Positions 17,695 to 26,488 of a stretch of 64,000 nucleotides of DNA are shown one piece after another. Position 1 is the stretch's first letter, and each line of letters begins with the position of its first letter. A program made the translations under genes and the position numbers. Origin of the DNA: Deltaproteobacteria bacterium (lineage in GTDB: Bacteria; Desulfobacterota; Desulfobacteria; Desulfobacterales; Desulfobacteraceae). The stretch lies in NCBI GenBank assembly GCA_013151635.1, contig JAADHV010000070.1:1-64000 (forward strand). The letters are read 5' to 3'. Below the pieces are notes generated by a model that did not search any database, was not told the origin of the DNA, and worked only from the letters and a program-made list of their open reading frames with translations.

Positions 17695-18027
17695 ATGTCG
17701 GGTGACTGTCTTTTTTGTAAAATTATCAACCGGGAAGTTCCAAGTGAGTTTTTATATGAAGATGATGATTTTGTAGTGTTCAGGGACATTAACCCTGCAG
17801 CCCCTGTCCATCTGCTGCTGGTTCCCAAAAAGCACATCAGGAGCATGAATGATTTTAAAAATGAAGATAGTGCAATTATTTCAGGTCTTTTTGTCCTTGC
17901 CAGAGAAATGGCAAGACAGCAGGGTGTCGATAAGTCCGGGTATAAGCTTTTATTCAATGTTGAAAAAGGCGGCGGACAGGTGATTTTCCACATCCATCTT
18001 CATCTGATTGGAGGATGGGAAAAATAA
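17695..18027 (+). CDS. HIT family nucleotide hydrolase (HinT-like)
   Basis: HinT-like proteins hydrolyse adenosine phosphoramidates and acyl-adenylates. The 110-residue protein begins with CLFCKIINREVPSEF and ends with the histidine triad FHIHLHLIGGW. AAAAGGAG precedes the ATG. Its position after an adenylate-forming E1-like enzyme and a sirtuin is suggestive, but the family is a general housekeeping one. Confidence 0.9.
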   Translation: MSGDCLFCKIINREVPSEFLYEDDDFVVFRDINPAAPVHLLLVPKKHIRSMNDFKNEDSAIISGLFVLAREMARQQGVDKSGYKLLFNVEKGGGQVIFHIHLHLIGGWEK

Positions 18028-18053
18028 AATAAATTTAATCCAGGATGTTGTCC

Positions 18054-21000
18054 ATGGAAACACTGCCAAGTGTTACCCAATCTCCTGTTCCAGGAGAATC
18101 ACGGGTCATGTATTGCGGGGATTGTGCAAGGTTTACAATAACGCTTTCGACCGCGACAAAAGGTAGGGCCTTTGTCAGGACCAATCTTGGCTCTGCTGTG
18201 GTCGGACGAAAAGAGATCATCAACCGTGTGGAAAAAAACGAAATAAAACTTGATGAGGCCTGGTATGATATTGAAATGGAGCCTGAAAGCGATCTTGTTT
18301 TTACAATTGTTCTCCCATTGCACGAGACAGGATTTTTCCAGGCAAAGTGTTTTTTTGCACCGGAAAAAAGCCAGGTTCCTGTCTGGCCGCAGGGCAAGAA
18401 TTGTATTTTTAATGTGGAGCCTGCCGGCACATGCTGTGCTAATATTATTTACAATGCCTTTACAAGGCAGTTTGGCAGATCCAAGTCAGGATTGACCGAC
18501 CGAAGTGAGCTGTCGTCAATCATTAAAAGCCTTGATTCAAAGGGGTATGCCGTTATCCCGGAATCCGGAAAGTTCCGGGACCTTAAAAATGAAGTTGAGT
18601 TTATTTTTGCACGCCTTGGGTGCCGCGTCCTGCATTTGCTTCCAATACATCCCACCCCCACCACCTATGCCAGGATGGGGCGGTTTGGCAGTCCTTATGC
18701 GGCTTTAAATTTTACACAGGTTGATCCTGCCCTGGCTGAGTTTGATCCTGCCGCCACCCCACTTGAACAATTTATGGAACTTGTGGATACGGTCCATTTC
18801 CATAATGGTTACCTGTTTTTAGACATTGCCATTAACCATACCGGGTGGGCGGCTTCCATTCACGAAACAAACCCTGAATGGCTGGTAAGGGGTGAAGATG
18901 GCAAGATTGAGGCGCCCGGCGCCTGGGGTGTCGTGTGGGCCGATCTGACAAAACTGGATTATTCAAATATTGATCTTTGGAAATACATGGCGAATGTTTT
19001 CCTTTTGTGGTGCCACAGGGGTGTTGACGGGTTCAGGTGTGATGCAGGTTATATGGTTCCGGTGGAAGCCTGGGAGTATATTGTAGCCAAGGTGAGACTT
19101 GAATATCCTGAGGTTCTTTTCTTTTTAGAAGGGCTTGGCGGGCCAATTGCGACAACATGCGATATATTGAGCAAGGCGAATTTTAACTGGGCATATTCCG
19201 AGCTGTTTCAAAATTATACAAGAAAGGAAATATCACATTACCTGCCAATAGCAGATAAGATATCAAACGAGTGCGGGCATGCAATCCATTTTGCAGAAAC
19301 CCATGATAATAACCGCCTTGCGTCTTATTCAACTCTTTATTCAAAAATGCGGACATCTCTTTGCGCACTTTTTTCAATATGCGGCGGATATGGATTTGCC
19401 AACGGGGTGGAATGGTTTGCCACTCAAAAGATTGATGTCCATGAATCAGGCAGCCTTAACTGGGGCAATGCAGAAAACCAGGTGGATCATATTTCAAGAT
19501 TGAACCTTATATTGAAAAACCACCCTTGTTTTTTTTACCGGACAAGGCTTGAATTGATCCAGAAAAACCAATCCCAGTGCCTTGTCCTTTTACGGCATAA
19601 TAAGCAACAGGATAAAAGACTTTTAATTTTCGTCAATCTTGATTGCGAAAATATAAATGAGGCATCCTGGCAGCAGGAGGATGCCGGTATAAAAGAAATG
19701 GTCTTGTTTGATTTGATCTCAGGTTCACAGATAAAACCGCAGGTTGTTGATGATAATTGTATGATACGGCTGGTCCCGGGAGAAGTCCTGGCCCTGACAT
19801 CTGACCACGATGATATTAAATTCCTTGAGTCAAAGAGACAGACTGAAAGCCGGGTACCCGACCAGGTTTATTTACAGAAACTTATGGCAAAAGTATTGTC
19901 AATCCATGTCACGTTCAAAGGCCTGTGCAATGTAAAAGACGTCGATATCAAACACCAGGCATTGCAGTTGGCAGATAACCCTGTCGAATTTATCCGGTCT
20001 TTTAATACCGGCTCAGAGGAGAGCCGGGTGATTGTATTTGACTTTAAAAGGGATTTGAATCGGCAATTAATGGTTCCGCCGGGGTTTTTTCTTCTAGTGA
20101 AATGCAAAACCGGTTTCAGAGCGGAAATTATTGATGAAACAAGAGCTTGTAAAATATCACTGGGGTATGAGGAAGGGATTCCAGTACTTGGGGGGGGAAG
20201 CTTTTTTGCACTTTTTTTCCCAAAGCCTGTAAAAAAACAACATAAAACATATACCTTGAATATGAGGGTCTTTGGATCCTGCGGCACCAGGATTAAAAAA
20301 GCCATGTTATTATATCTTGCCCCTTTTGACACCCTGCATATGAGTTCGTCTTTTACAAGGAAAGAGATTGTCAGGACACCTTTTTTAAAACTATTGGGTA
20401 CGACCGGAAAAGGGGGTATGATGAGGGCGGCGGCATTTTGGGGCCGGATTGACAGCCGTTATGATGCACTGCTTGCGGCAAATATGAACAATATCATGCC
20501 CGAAGACAGGTGGATGGTGCTTTCAAGATACAGAATGTGGGCGGTTTTTCAGGGATATTCCAGGGAACTTGCATTGGATTGTCTTGAGAGATTCACGTTT
20601 TCCTATGATCACGGGGGAAAATGGCTTTTCCATGTTCCCACCTCTGAAGGTAATTATTATGCTCTGGAGCTTTATCTCGCCATTGATCCTGAAGATAATC
20701 GTGTCATGATGTCTGTATTAAGGGTAAACTCCCCTGAAAATAATGCATTGTTCTTAAATGATAATAAAGGTGTGACCATCATTATAAGGCCGGATATTGA
20801 AGACAGGAATTTCCATGAGACCGTTAAGGCCTTTAAAGGCCCGGAAAAAGAATGGCCAAAGGCAATCACTTCATTTGACAATGGATTTGATTTTTTGCTT
20901 TCAAAGGGAAAAATTTTTAATATTACCATATCAAAAGGTAAATTTGTACATGAACCTGAATGGCATTACATGATCAATCGCCCGTTGGAAGCTCAAAGAG

Positions 21001-22361
21001 GGCTTGATGCGGAATCCGACCTTTTCAGCCCTGGATATTTTATTGTTTCATGCCGGGGTGGTGAAAAAGTACAGGTCAATGCCGGGATAATTGAGAACAG
21101 ATCCCGGAAGAGCAGCCTGGAGAACAATATTAATATTTTGGAATCGAAAACCTTTGAAAAGGGCATGCTGCTGTCTGAAGCTGTTTACAAAAGCCTTGAT
21201 GCATTTATTGTGAACCGGGGCAGAGATAAGAGTGTCATAGCAGGCTATCCGTGGTTCCTGGACTGGGGAAGAGACAGCCTTATTTTTTGCAGGGGTCTGA
21301 TTGAACTTGGCAGGTGTACAGAAGCCAGGGCCATATTAAGATTGTTTGGCAGGTTTGAAAAAAACGGAACCCTGCCAAATATGATCTGCGGTGAGAATTC
21401 CGGGAATATTGAAACATCTGATGCTCCATTATGGTTTTTTGCATGTTGCAAAGACCTGGTTGAAAAAGAAAAAAGCCGGGGATTTTTAAACGAGGTTCTT
21501 GATAAAAGGACGGTAAAAGATATTCTCTTGTCCATTGCCCGTTCCAATATTAAAGGGGCAAGAACAGGAGTAAAGGCTGATCCCGAGACAATGCTTCTTT
21601 ACAGCCCTTCTCATTTTACATGGATGGATACAAATTTTCCTGCAGGATCTCCGCGTATGGGATATCCTGTTGAAATCCAGGCTTTATGGTATAATGCACT
21701 GGTTTTTCTTGAATCCATTGATACAGGTAATAAAAAAGAATGGAGGAAAAAAGCCCGGATTGTTCAAAAAGCGATTTTAAATTTATTCTATAACAAAGAA
21801 TCAGGTTTTTTTTCAGATTGTCTTCATTCGGATGGCCCTGCAGGGGCCCAAAATGCCGTTGCAGATGATGCCTTAAGGCCCAACCAGCTGTTTTTGTTTG
21901 CACTTGATGTGATAAGAGATAAAAAGATAGCACGGAAATGTCTTGAAACATGCATGCAGCTTCTTGTGCCGGGGGGGATCAGGAGTCTTGCCGATCAAAA
22001 ACTTGAACACCCGATCAATATTATTTATAATGGCAAGTTGATAAATGATCCCCATTTCCCTTACTCAGGAGAATATAAAGGGGATGAAGATACAAAAAGA
22101 AAACCTGCCTATCATAACGGGACCGCATGGACCTGGCAGTTTCCTGTGTTTTGTGAAGCATGGGCAAAGGTATTTGGCAAAAAAAGTTTTCCGACCTGCC
22201 TTGCCTGGCTTGGCAGTGTGGTCCTTTTAATGAGAAAAGGTGCGGCAGGGTATATCCCTGAAATTCTTGACGGTGATTTTCCCCATACGCCAAGGGGATG
22301 CGATGCCCAGGCATGGGGAACAAGCGAGTTTGCAAGGGTTATACATAAGTTGTCACAATAA
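18054..22361 (+). CDS. Bifunctional glycogen debranching enzyme (GH13-like plus amylo-1,6-glucosidase)
   Basis: The 1435-residue protein has the two-site plan of eukaryotic-type glycogen debranchers. The first third is a GH13 barrel for 4-alpha-glucan transfer: DIAINHTGWA, the nucleophile segment GVDGFRCDAGYM, the acid segment FFLEGLGG and AETHDNNRLASY. The last third is a GDE-C amylo-1,6-glucosidase toroid with WFLDWGRDSLIFCRG and NIETSDAPLWFF. I use ATG 18054 because AGGA ends eight bases before it; an ATG nine bases earlier overlaps that site. It opens a four-gene glycogen block and follows the HIT gene by 26 bases. Bacterial debranchers are usually the short GlgX or GDE-only forms, so this length is notable. 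Confidence 0.85.
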   Translation: METLPSVTQSPVPGESRVMYCGDCARFTITLSTATKGRAFVRTNLGSAVVGRKEIINRVEKNEIKLDEAWYDIEMEPESDLVFTIVLPLHETGFFQAKCFFAPEKSQVPVWPQGKNCIFNVEPAGTCCANIIYNAFTRQFGRSKSGLTDRSELSSIIKSLDSKGYAVIPESGKFRDLKNEVEFIFARLGCRVLHLLPIHPTPTTYARMGRFGSPYAALNFTQVDPALAEFDPAATPLEQFMELVDTVHFHNGYLFLDIAINHTGWAASIHETNPEWLVRGEDGKIEAPGAWGVVWADLTKLDYSNIDLWKYMANVFLLWCHRGVDGFRCDAGYMVPVEAWEYIVAKVRLEYPEVLFFLEGLGGPIATTCDILSKANFNWAYSELFQNYTRKEISHYLPIADKISNECGHAIHFAETHDNNRLASYSTLYSKMRTSLCALFSICGGYGFANGVEWFATQKIDVHESGSLNWGNAENQVDHISRLNLILKNHPCFFYRTRLELIQKNQSQCLVLLRHNKQQDKRLLIFVNLDCENINEASWQQEDAGIKEMVLFDLISGSQIKPQVVDDNCMIRLVPGEVLALTSDHDDIKFLESKRQTESRVPDQVYLQKLMAKVLSIHVTFKGLCNVKDVDIKHQALQLADNPVEFIRSFNTGSEESRVIVFDFKRDLNRQLMVPPGFFLLVKCKTGFRAEIIDETRACKISLGYEEGIPVLGGGSFFALFFPKPVKKQHKTYTLNMRVFGSCGTRIKKAMLLYLAPFDTLHMSSSFTRKEIVRTPFLKLLGTTGKGGMMRAAAFWGRIDSRYDALLAANMNNIMPEDRWMVLSRYRMWAVFQGYSRELALDCLERFTFSYDHGGKWLFHVPTSEGNYYALELYLAIDPEDNRVMMSVLRVNSPENNALFLNDNKGVTIIIRPDIEDRNFHETVKAFKGPEKEWPKAITSFDNGFDFLLSKGKIFNITISKGKFVHEPEWHYMINRPLEAQRGLDAESDLFSPGYFIVSCRGGEKVQVNAGIIENRSRKSSLENNINILESKTFEKGMLLSEAVYKSLDAFIVNRGRDKSVIAGYPWFLDWGRDSLIFCRGLIELGRCTEARAILRLFGRFEKNGTLPNMICGENSGNIETSDAPLWFFACCKDLVEKEKSRGFLNEVLDKRTVKDILLSIARSNIKGARTGVKADPETMLLYSPSHFTWMDTNFPAGSPRMGYPVEIQALWYNALVFLESIDTGNKKEWRKKARIVQKAILNLFYNKESGFFSDCLHSDGPAGAQNAVADDALRPNQLFLFALDVIRDKKIARKCLETCMQLLVPGGIRSLADQKLEHPINIIYNGKLINDPHFPYSGEYKGDEDTKRKPAYHNGTAWTWQFPVFCEAWAKVFGKKSFPTCLAWLGSVVLLMRKGAAGYIPEILDGDFPHTPRGCDAQAWGTSEFARVIHKLSQ

Positions 22362-22387
22362 TTTTTTTATAGGGAAGGGTTTAATAT

Positions 22388-24961
22388 ATGGAAGAAATGC
22401 AGATTTACAAGGTGTATCCTGCTATCCCGGAGCCATTGTCATTCCTGGATTATTTAGCCCGTAACCTGTGGTGGTGCTGGAATCATGAAGCCATTGAGCT
22501 GTTCCAGAGAATCAACCCTGTACAATGGGAGAAAGTCGGGAGAAATCCCGTGGCATTTCTTTCTTATATATCCCAAAGGCGGTTTGACGACCTTTCAAAA
22601 GATGAGAGTTTTTTAGGGCATCTTGGGCGGGTCAGGGCAAAATTTGAAAGCATGTTTTCCCTGGTGTCGAAAATCAAAGAATTTGATTTGGGCTCAAAAG
22701 AAACCATAGCCTATTTATCCATGGAATTCGGCCTTCATGAATCACTCCCGCTTTTTGCCGGTGGTCTGGGTGTCCTTGCCGGGGATCATTTAAAGGCTTC
22801 TTCTACCTTGGGCATCCCTTTAACCGGTATCGGGCTTTTGTTCCGTGAAGGATATTTCAAGCAGTTTCTTGACCATAATGGCTGGCAGCAGGAAACTTAC
22901 CCCGCAAATGATGTGTTTGACCTTCCTGTCCAGAAAGTAAGGGACGGTTCGGGATTTGAAGTAATGATAGAAATACCTGGGCCCAGGGGCACGATACAAG
23001 CCTGTGTCTGGCAATTAAAGGTAGGAAAAATTAAATTATTCCTGCTGGATACGAATATGCCGGAAAACCAGAAAAATATAAGGAGCATTACATCACGGCT
23101 ATATGCCAGCCATAGTGAGACAAGGGTTGCCCAGGAGATATTATTGGGGATAGGCGGAATCAAAGCTTTGAGTGCTCTTGACATGTTCCCCAATGTCTGT
23201 CACATGAACGAAGGCCATTGCTCCTTTGCAGGCCTGGAGCGAATTTCAATTGTTATGGACAAGCATAACCTGGATTTTCAAAGCGCATTCCAAATCTGTA
23301 AGAGAAGCTGTGTTTTTACAACTCATACCCCTGTGGCTGCCGGGCATGATGAATTTGAAAAAGAATTGATCCTCCCTTACATTCAACCTTATGCTGAAAA
23401 ATTCGCTATTTCGGATGATGAACTGCTCTCCTGGGGAGAACCCCCTGCCAGGGGGGACACGTCAAAATTTTCCATGTTTATTTTTGGCGCCTTTTTTTCA
23501 GGTTTTATCAACGGTGTCAGCCATCTTCACGGCCAGGTGGCACGCAGGATGTGGCAGTCTTTATGGCCAAGGCGGCATGTAGAAGAGATCCCTATTTCAC
23601 ATATCACCAACGGGGTGCATATCTGTTCTTATCTTTCCAGGCATAAAAATTCATTGTTTGAACGTTATTTGTCCTCTGACTGGTCCAACAGGCTTGCCAA
23701 CCCGAATCTTATTTCAAGGATAGACAATATTGAGGATGCAGACCTCTGGCACGTCCATGAAATGGACCGGTCCAATTTGATAAGAAAATGCAGGCAGCGG
23801 CTACTGGTACAGTATGAAAGGCGCAATGCTCCAAGGAACGTGCTGGATGAAGTCGTGAGTGTATTGGACCCCCAGGTGTTGACTATTTGTTTTGCAAGGC
23901 GTTTTGCAACTTATAAGAGGGCAGGTCTGTTATTAAAAGATATCCAGCGCCTGACAAGGCTGATCATAGATGAGGACAGGCCTGTCCAGCTTGTGTTTGC
24001 AGGCAAAGCCCATCCAAATGATAATGAAGGCAAGGAAATTATCAAACGGATTGTTGAATTTGCAAGGTTCCGTGATGTCAGGCACCGGGTGGTTTTTCTT
24101 GAAAATTATGATATTGATATTGCAAGATATATGGTCCAGGGATGTGATGTATGGCTCAATACGCCCAGAAGGCCCAATGAAGCATGCGGTACTTCAGGAA
24201 TGAAGGCTTCTGCAAACGGCGGGTTAAACCTTTCCATCCCTGACGGGTGGTGGTGCGAAGGGTTCAGGGAGACAAGGGGGTGGAGCATCGGGAACGGGGA
24301 TGTTTATGACAACCATGAATACCAGGATGAGGTTGAAAGCCAGGCCCTGTTTAATATTCTTGAAAATGATGTGATTTCAAGATTTTATGACAGGAAAAGA
24401 GGCAACCCGCCCGTAAAATGGATAAAAATGATGAAGGAAGCCATGAAAATGGCCATTATTGATTTTTCCAGCGATCGAATGGTAAGGGAGTATTCGTCAA
24501 GATTTTATATACCTGCATCAAGAAATTTTAAATTATTAACACATGATTCAGCCTGGAAAGCCAAGGAGCTTGCACTGACACAGTCAAGGCTCATATCCCT
24601 CTGGAGCGGCATAAGGTTATCAAGGCCCGAGCTTGCAACCAGGGAAGATTTTACTGTGGGGGATACGTTCAGGATCACTATTAATATTTTTCTTGGTGAA
24701 CTGACCCCGGAAGAGGTTGAGGTCCAGATTTATCATGGCAAACTAAGATCCCCGGAACATATGGAAGGCAGCAGGGCGGAAACCATGTGGCTGCAGGAGA
24801 CCATCGCAGAAGGAAGGCATATCTATGCCTGTACTGTCACCTGCTCTGATTCCGGGCGTTTCGGATATACGGCAAGGGTGGTTCCAAAAGGGGATGAGGT
24901 ATTAAGCAATACCCCCGGCCTTATAACCTGGGCCCATGGAGATGAGTTGAAAAAAACATAA
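22388..24961 (+). CDS. glgP: Alpha-glucan (glycogen) phosphorylase, GT35
   Basis: The enzyme releases glucose-1-phosphate from the ends of alpha-1,4-glucan. The 857-residue protein opens with the NLWWCWNHEA segment of the long bacterial phosphorylase subtype (DUF3417 N-terminal region). It contains MNEGHCSFAGLER, FTTHTPVAAGHDEFE, FARRFATYKRA and the PLP-site segment GTSGMKASANGGLN. GGGAAGGG precedes the start. It lies 26 bases after the debranching gene and 27 before glgA, so the genes look cotranscribed. Confidence 0.92.
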   Translation: MEEMQIYKVYPAIPEPLSFLDYLARNLWWCWNHEAIELFQRINPVQWEKVGRNPVAFLSYISQRRFDDLSKDESFLGHLGRVRAKFESMFSLVSKIKEFDLGSKETIAYLSMEFGLHESLPLFAGGLGVLAGDHLKASSTLGIPLTGIGLLFREGYFKQFLDHNGWQQETYPANDVFDLPVQKVRDGSGFEVMIEIPGPRGTIQACVWQLKVGKIKLFLLDTNMPENQKNIRSITSRLYASHSETRVAQEILLGIGGIKALSALDMFPNVCHMNEGHCSFAGLERISIVMDKHNLDFQSAFQICKRSCVFTTHTPVAAGHDEFEKELILPYIQPYAEKFAISDDELLSWGEPPARGDTSKFSMFIFGAFFSGFINGVSHLHGQVARRMWQSLWPRRHVEEIPISHITNGVHICSYLSRHKNSLFERYLSSDWSNRLANPNLISRIDNIEDADLWHVHEMDRSNLIRKCRQRLLVQYERRNAPRNVLDEVVSVLDPQVLTICFARRFATYKRAGLLLKDIQRLTRLIIDEDRPVQLVFAGKAHPNDNEGKEIIKRIVEFARFRDVRHRVVFLENYDIDIARYMVQGCDVWLNTPRRPNEACGTSGMKASANGGLNLSIPDGWWCEGFRETRGWSIGNGDVYDNHEYQDEVESQALFNILENDVISRFYDRKRGNPPVKWIKMMKEAMKMAIIDFSSDRMVREYSSRFYIPASRNFKLLTHDSAWKAKELALTQSRLISLWSGIRLSRPELATREDFTVGDTFRITINIFLGELTPEEVEVQIYHGKLRSPEHMEGSRAETMWLQETIAEGRHIYACTVTCSDSGRFGYTARVVPKGDEVLSNTPGLITWAHGDELKKT

Positions 24962-24988
24962 ATTCAAGCCGAACCTAAGGAAAAAAAT

Positions 24989-26488
24989 ATGGCACAAAAA
25001 CCCAGAATCCTGATTGTGACCCCGGAGGTGACCTATCTTCCCGAGGATATGGGGGAGCTGTCACACTATTCTGCCAAGGCAGGCGGCCTTGCCGATGTAT
25101 CTGCGGCATTGATCAGCGCATTGTTCGACCTTGGCTGTGACGTCCATGTGGCTTTGCCTGATTATCGTTCTATTTTTAACGGATTCACAACAAAGACACA
25201 CAACAGGGAACTTGCAAAAATCCGGAAACGCCTGAACGAGGAGAGGATTCACCTGGCAGCCGACCGGGCCTTTTATTATCTTAATAATGTCTATTCAGGG
25301 TATTCTGATAAAGACCTTAAAGTATCCCTTGCATTTCAAAGGGAAGTTATCAACAATATCATCCCCAGGGTTAAACCTGATATCATTCATTGCAATGACT
25401 GGATGACAGGCTTGATCCCCGCCATGGCAAGGCAAATTGAAATCCCCTGCCTTTTTACGATCCATAATATTCATACCATGACATCCACTATGGCGGAAAT
25501 AGAGGACAGGGGGATAGATGCGGCATCCTTCTGGCAATGGCTTTTTTTTAAAAAACCACCCTGCAACTATGAAGAAAGTCGGGACTGGAACCGGGTTGAT
25601 TTTTTAAGCTCGGGTGTGTTTGCAGCCCATTATGTGAATGTAGTAAGCCCGACCTTTTTAAAAGAAATAGTTGAAAATCGGCACCCTTTTGTTGAATATT
25701 GTTTAAAAAATGAGTTGAAAAATAAATATCATGCCGGATGTGCCACAGGAATTTTAAATGCACCTGAACCGGAATTCAACCCTGCTGTTGATGAGATGAT
25801 AAGGTATAATTACGGGCCTAAAAATCATAGAAAATTAAAGGTTAAAAACAAATTATACCTTCAGAAAATACTTGATCTGGACCAAGATGAAAATGCTGTC
25901 ATGTTTTTCTGGCCGTCACGGCTTGACCCTGTGCAGAAAGGATGCCAGCTTCTGGCCAGGATCATGTACGATATTGTTTCTCAATACTGGGATGCCAACC
26001 TGCAGATCGTCTCTGTTGCAAGTGGAGAATTCCAGAAACATTTTCATGATATTGTCAGGTTCCACGGGCTTGGACAAAGGATTGCCATTTGCGGGTTTAA
26101 CGAGGGCCTGTCCCACCAGGCATTTGCTTCCAGTGATTTTTTGTTTATGCCGTCTTCATTTGAGCCCTGCGGCCTTCCCCAGATGATGGGCTGTATTTAC
26201 GGGACTTTGCCCATTGTCCACGATACAGGGGGGTTGCATGATACCATCAGGCAGCTGGACCATGAAAAGAGCTTTGGAAACGGGTTTTTATTTAACACGC
26301 ATGATGCCAGCGGACTTAAATGGGCCATTGACAGGGCCATGGATTTTTATTTTCTTGATCCGGGGGTAAAAGAAGTACAGATTAACCGGATCATGATCGA
26401 GGGTGTACTTGAATTTAATCATAGCAAATGTGCGGAAGAGTATATAAATTTATATGGAAAAATGCTTAAACGGCCATTCCTTGTCTGA
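24989..26488 (+). CDS. glgA: Glycogen synthase, GT5
   Basis: The enzyme elongates alpha-1,4-glucan from ADP- or UDP-glucose. The 499 residues carry the substrate-binding KAGGLADVSAAL loop near residue 30, HCNDWMTGLIPA, and the C-terminal FMPSSFEPCGLPQMMG motif. GGAAAAA precedes the ATG. The 3' end overlaps the branching enzyme start by 35 bases. No glgC for ADP-glucose supply is present in the window. Confidence 0.9.
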   Translation: MAQKPRILIVTPEVTYLPEDMGELSHYSAKAGGLADVSAALISALFDLGCDVHVALPDYRSIFNGFTTKTHNRELAKIRKRLNEERIHLAADRAFYYLNNVYSGYSDKDLKVSLAFQREVINNIIPRVKPDIIHCNDWMTGLIPAMARQIEIPCLFTIHNIHTMTSTMAEIEDRGIDAASFWQWLFFKKPPCNYEESRDWNRVDFLSSGVFAAHYVNVVSPTFLKEIVENRHPFVEYCLKNELKNKYHAGCATGILNAPEPEFNPAVDEMIRYNYGPKNHRKLKVKNKLYLQKILDLDQDENAVMFFWPSRLDPVQKGCQLLARIMYDIVSQYWDANLQIVSVASGEFQKHFHDIVRFHGLGQRIAICGFNEGLSHQAFASSDFLFMPSSFEPCGLPQMMGCIYGTLPIVHDTGGLHDTIRQLDHEKSFGNGFLFNTHDASGLKWAIDRAMDFYFLDPGVKEVQINRIMIEGVLEFNHSKCAEEYINLYGKMLKRPFLV

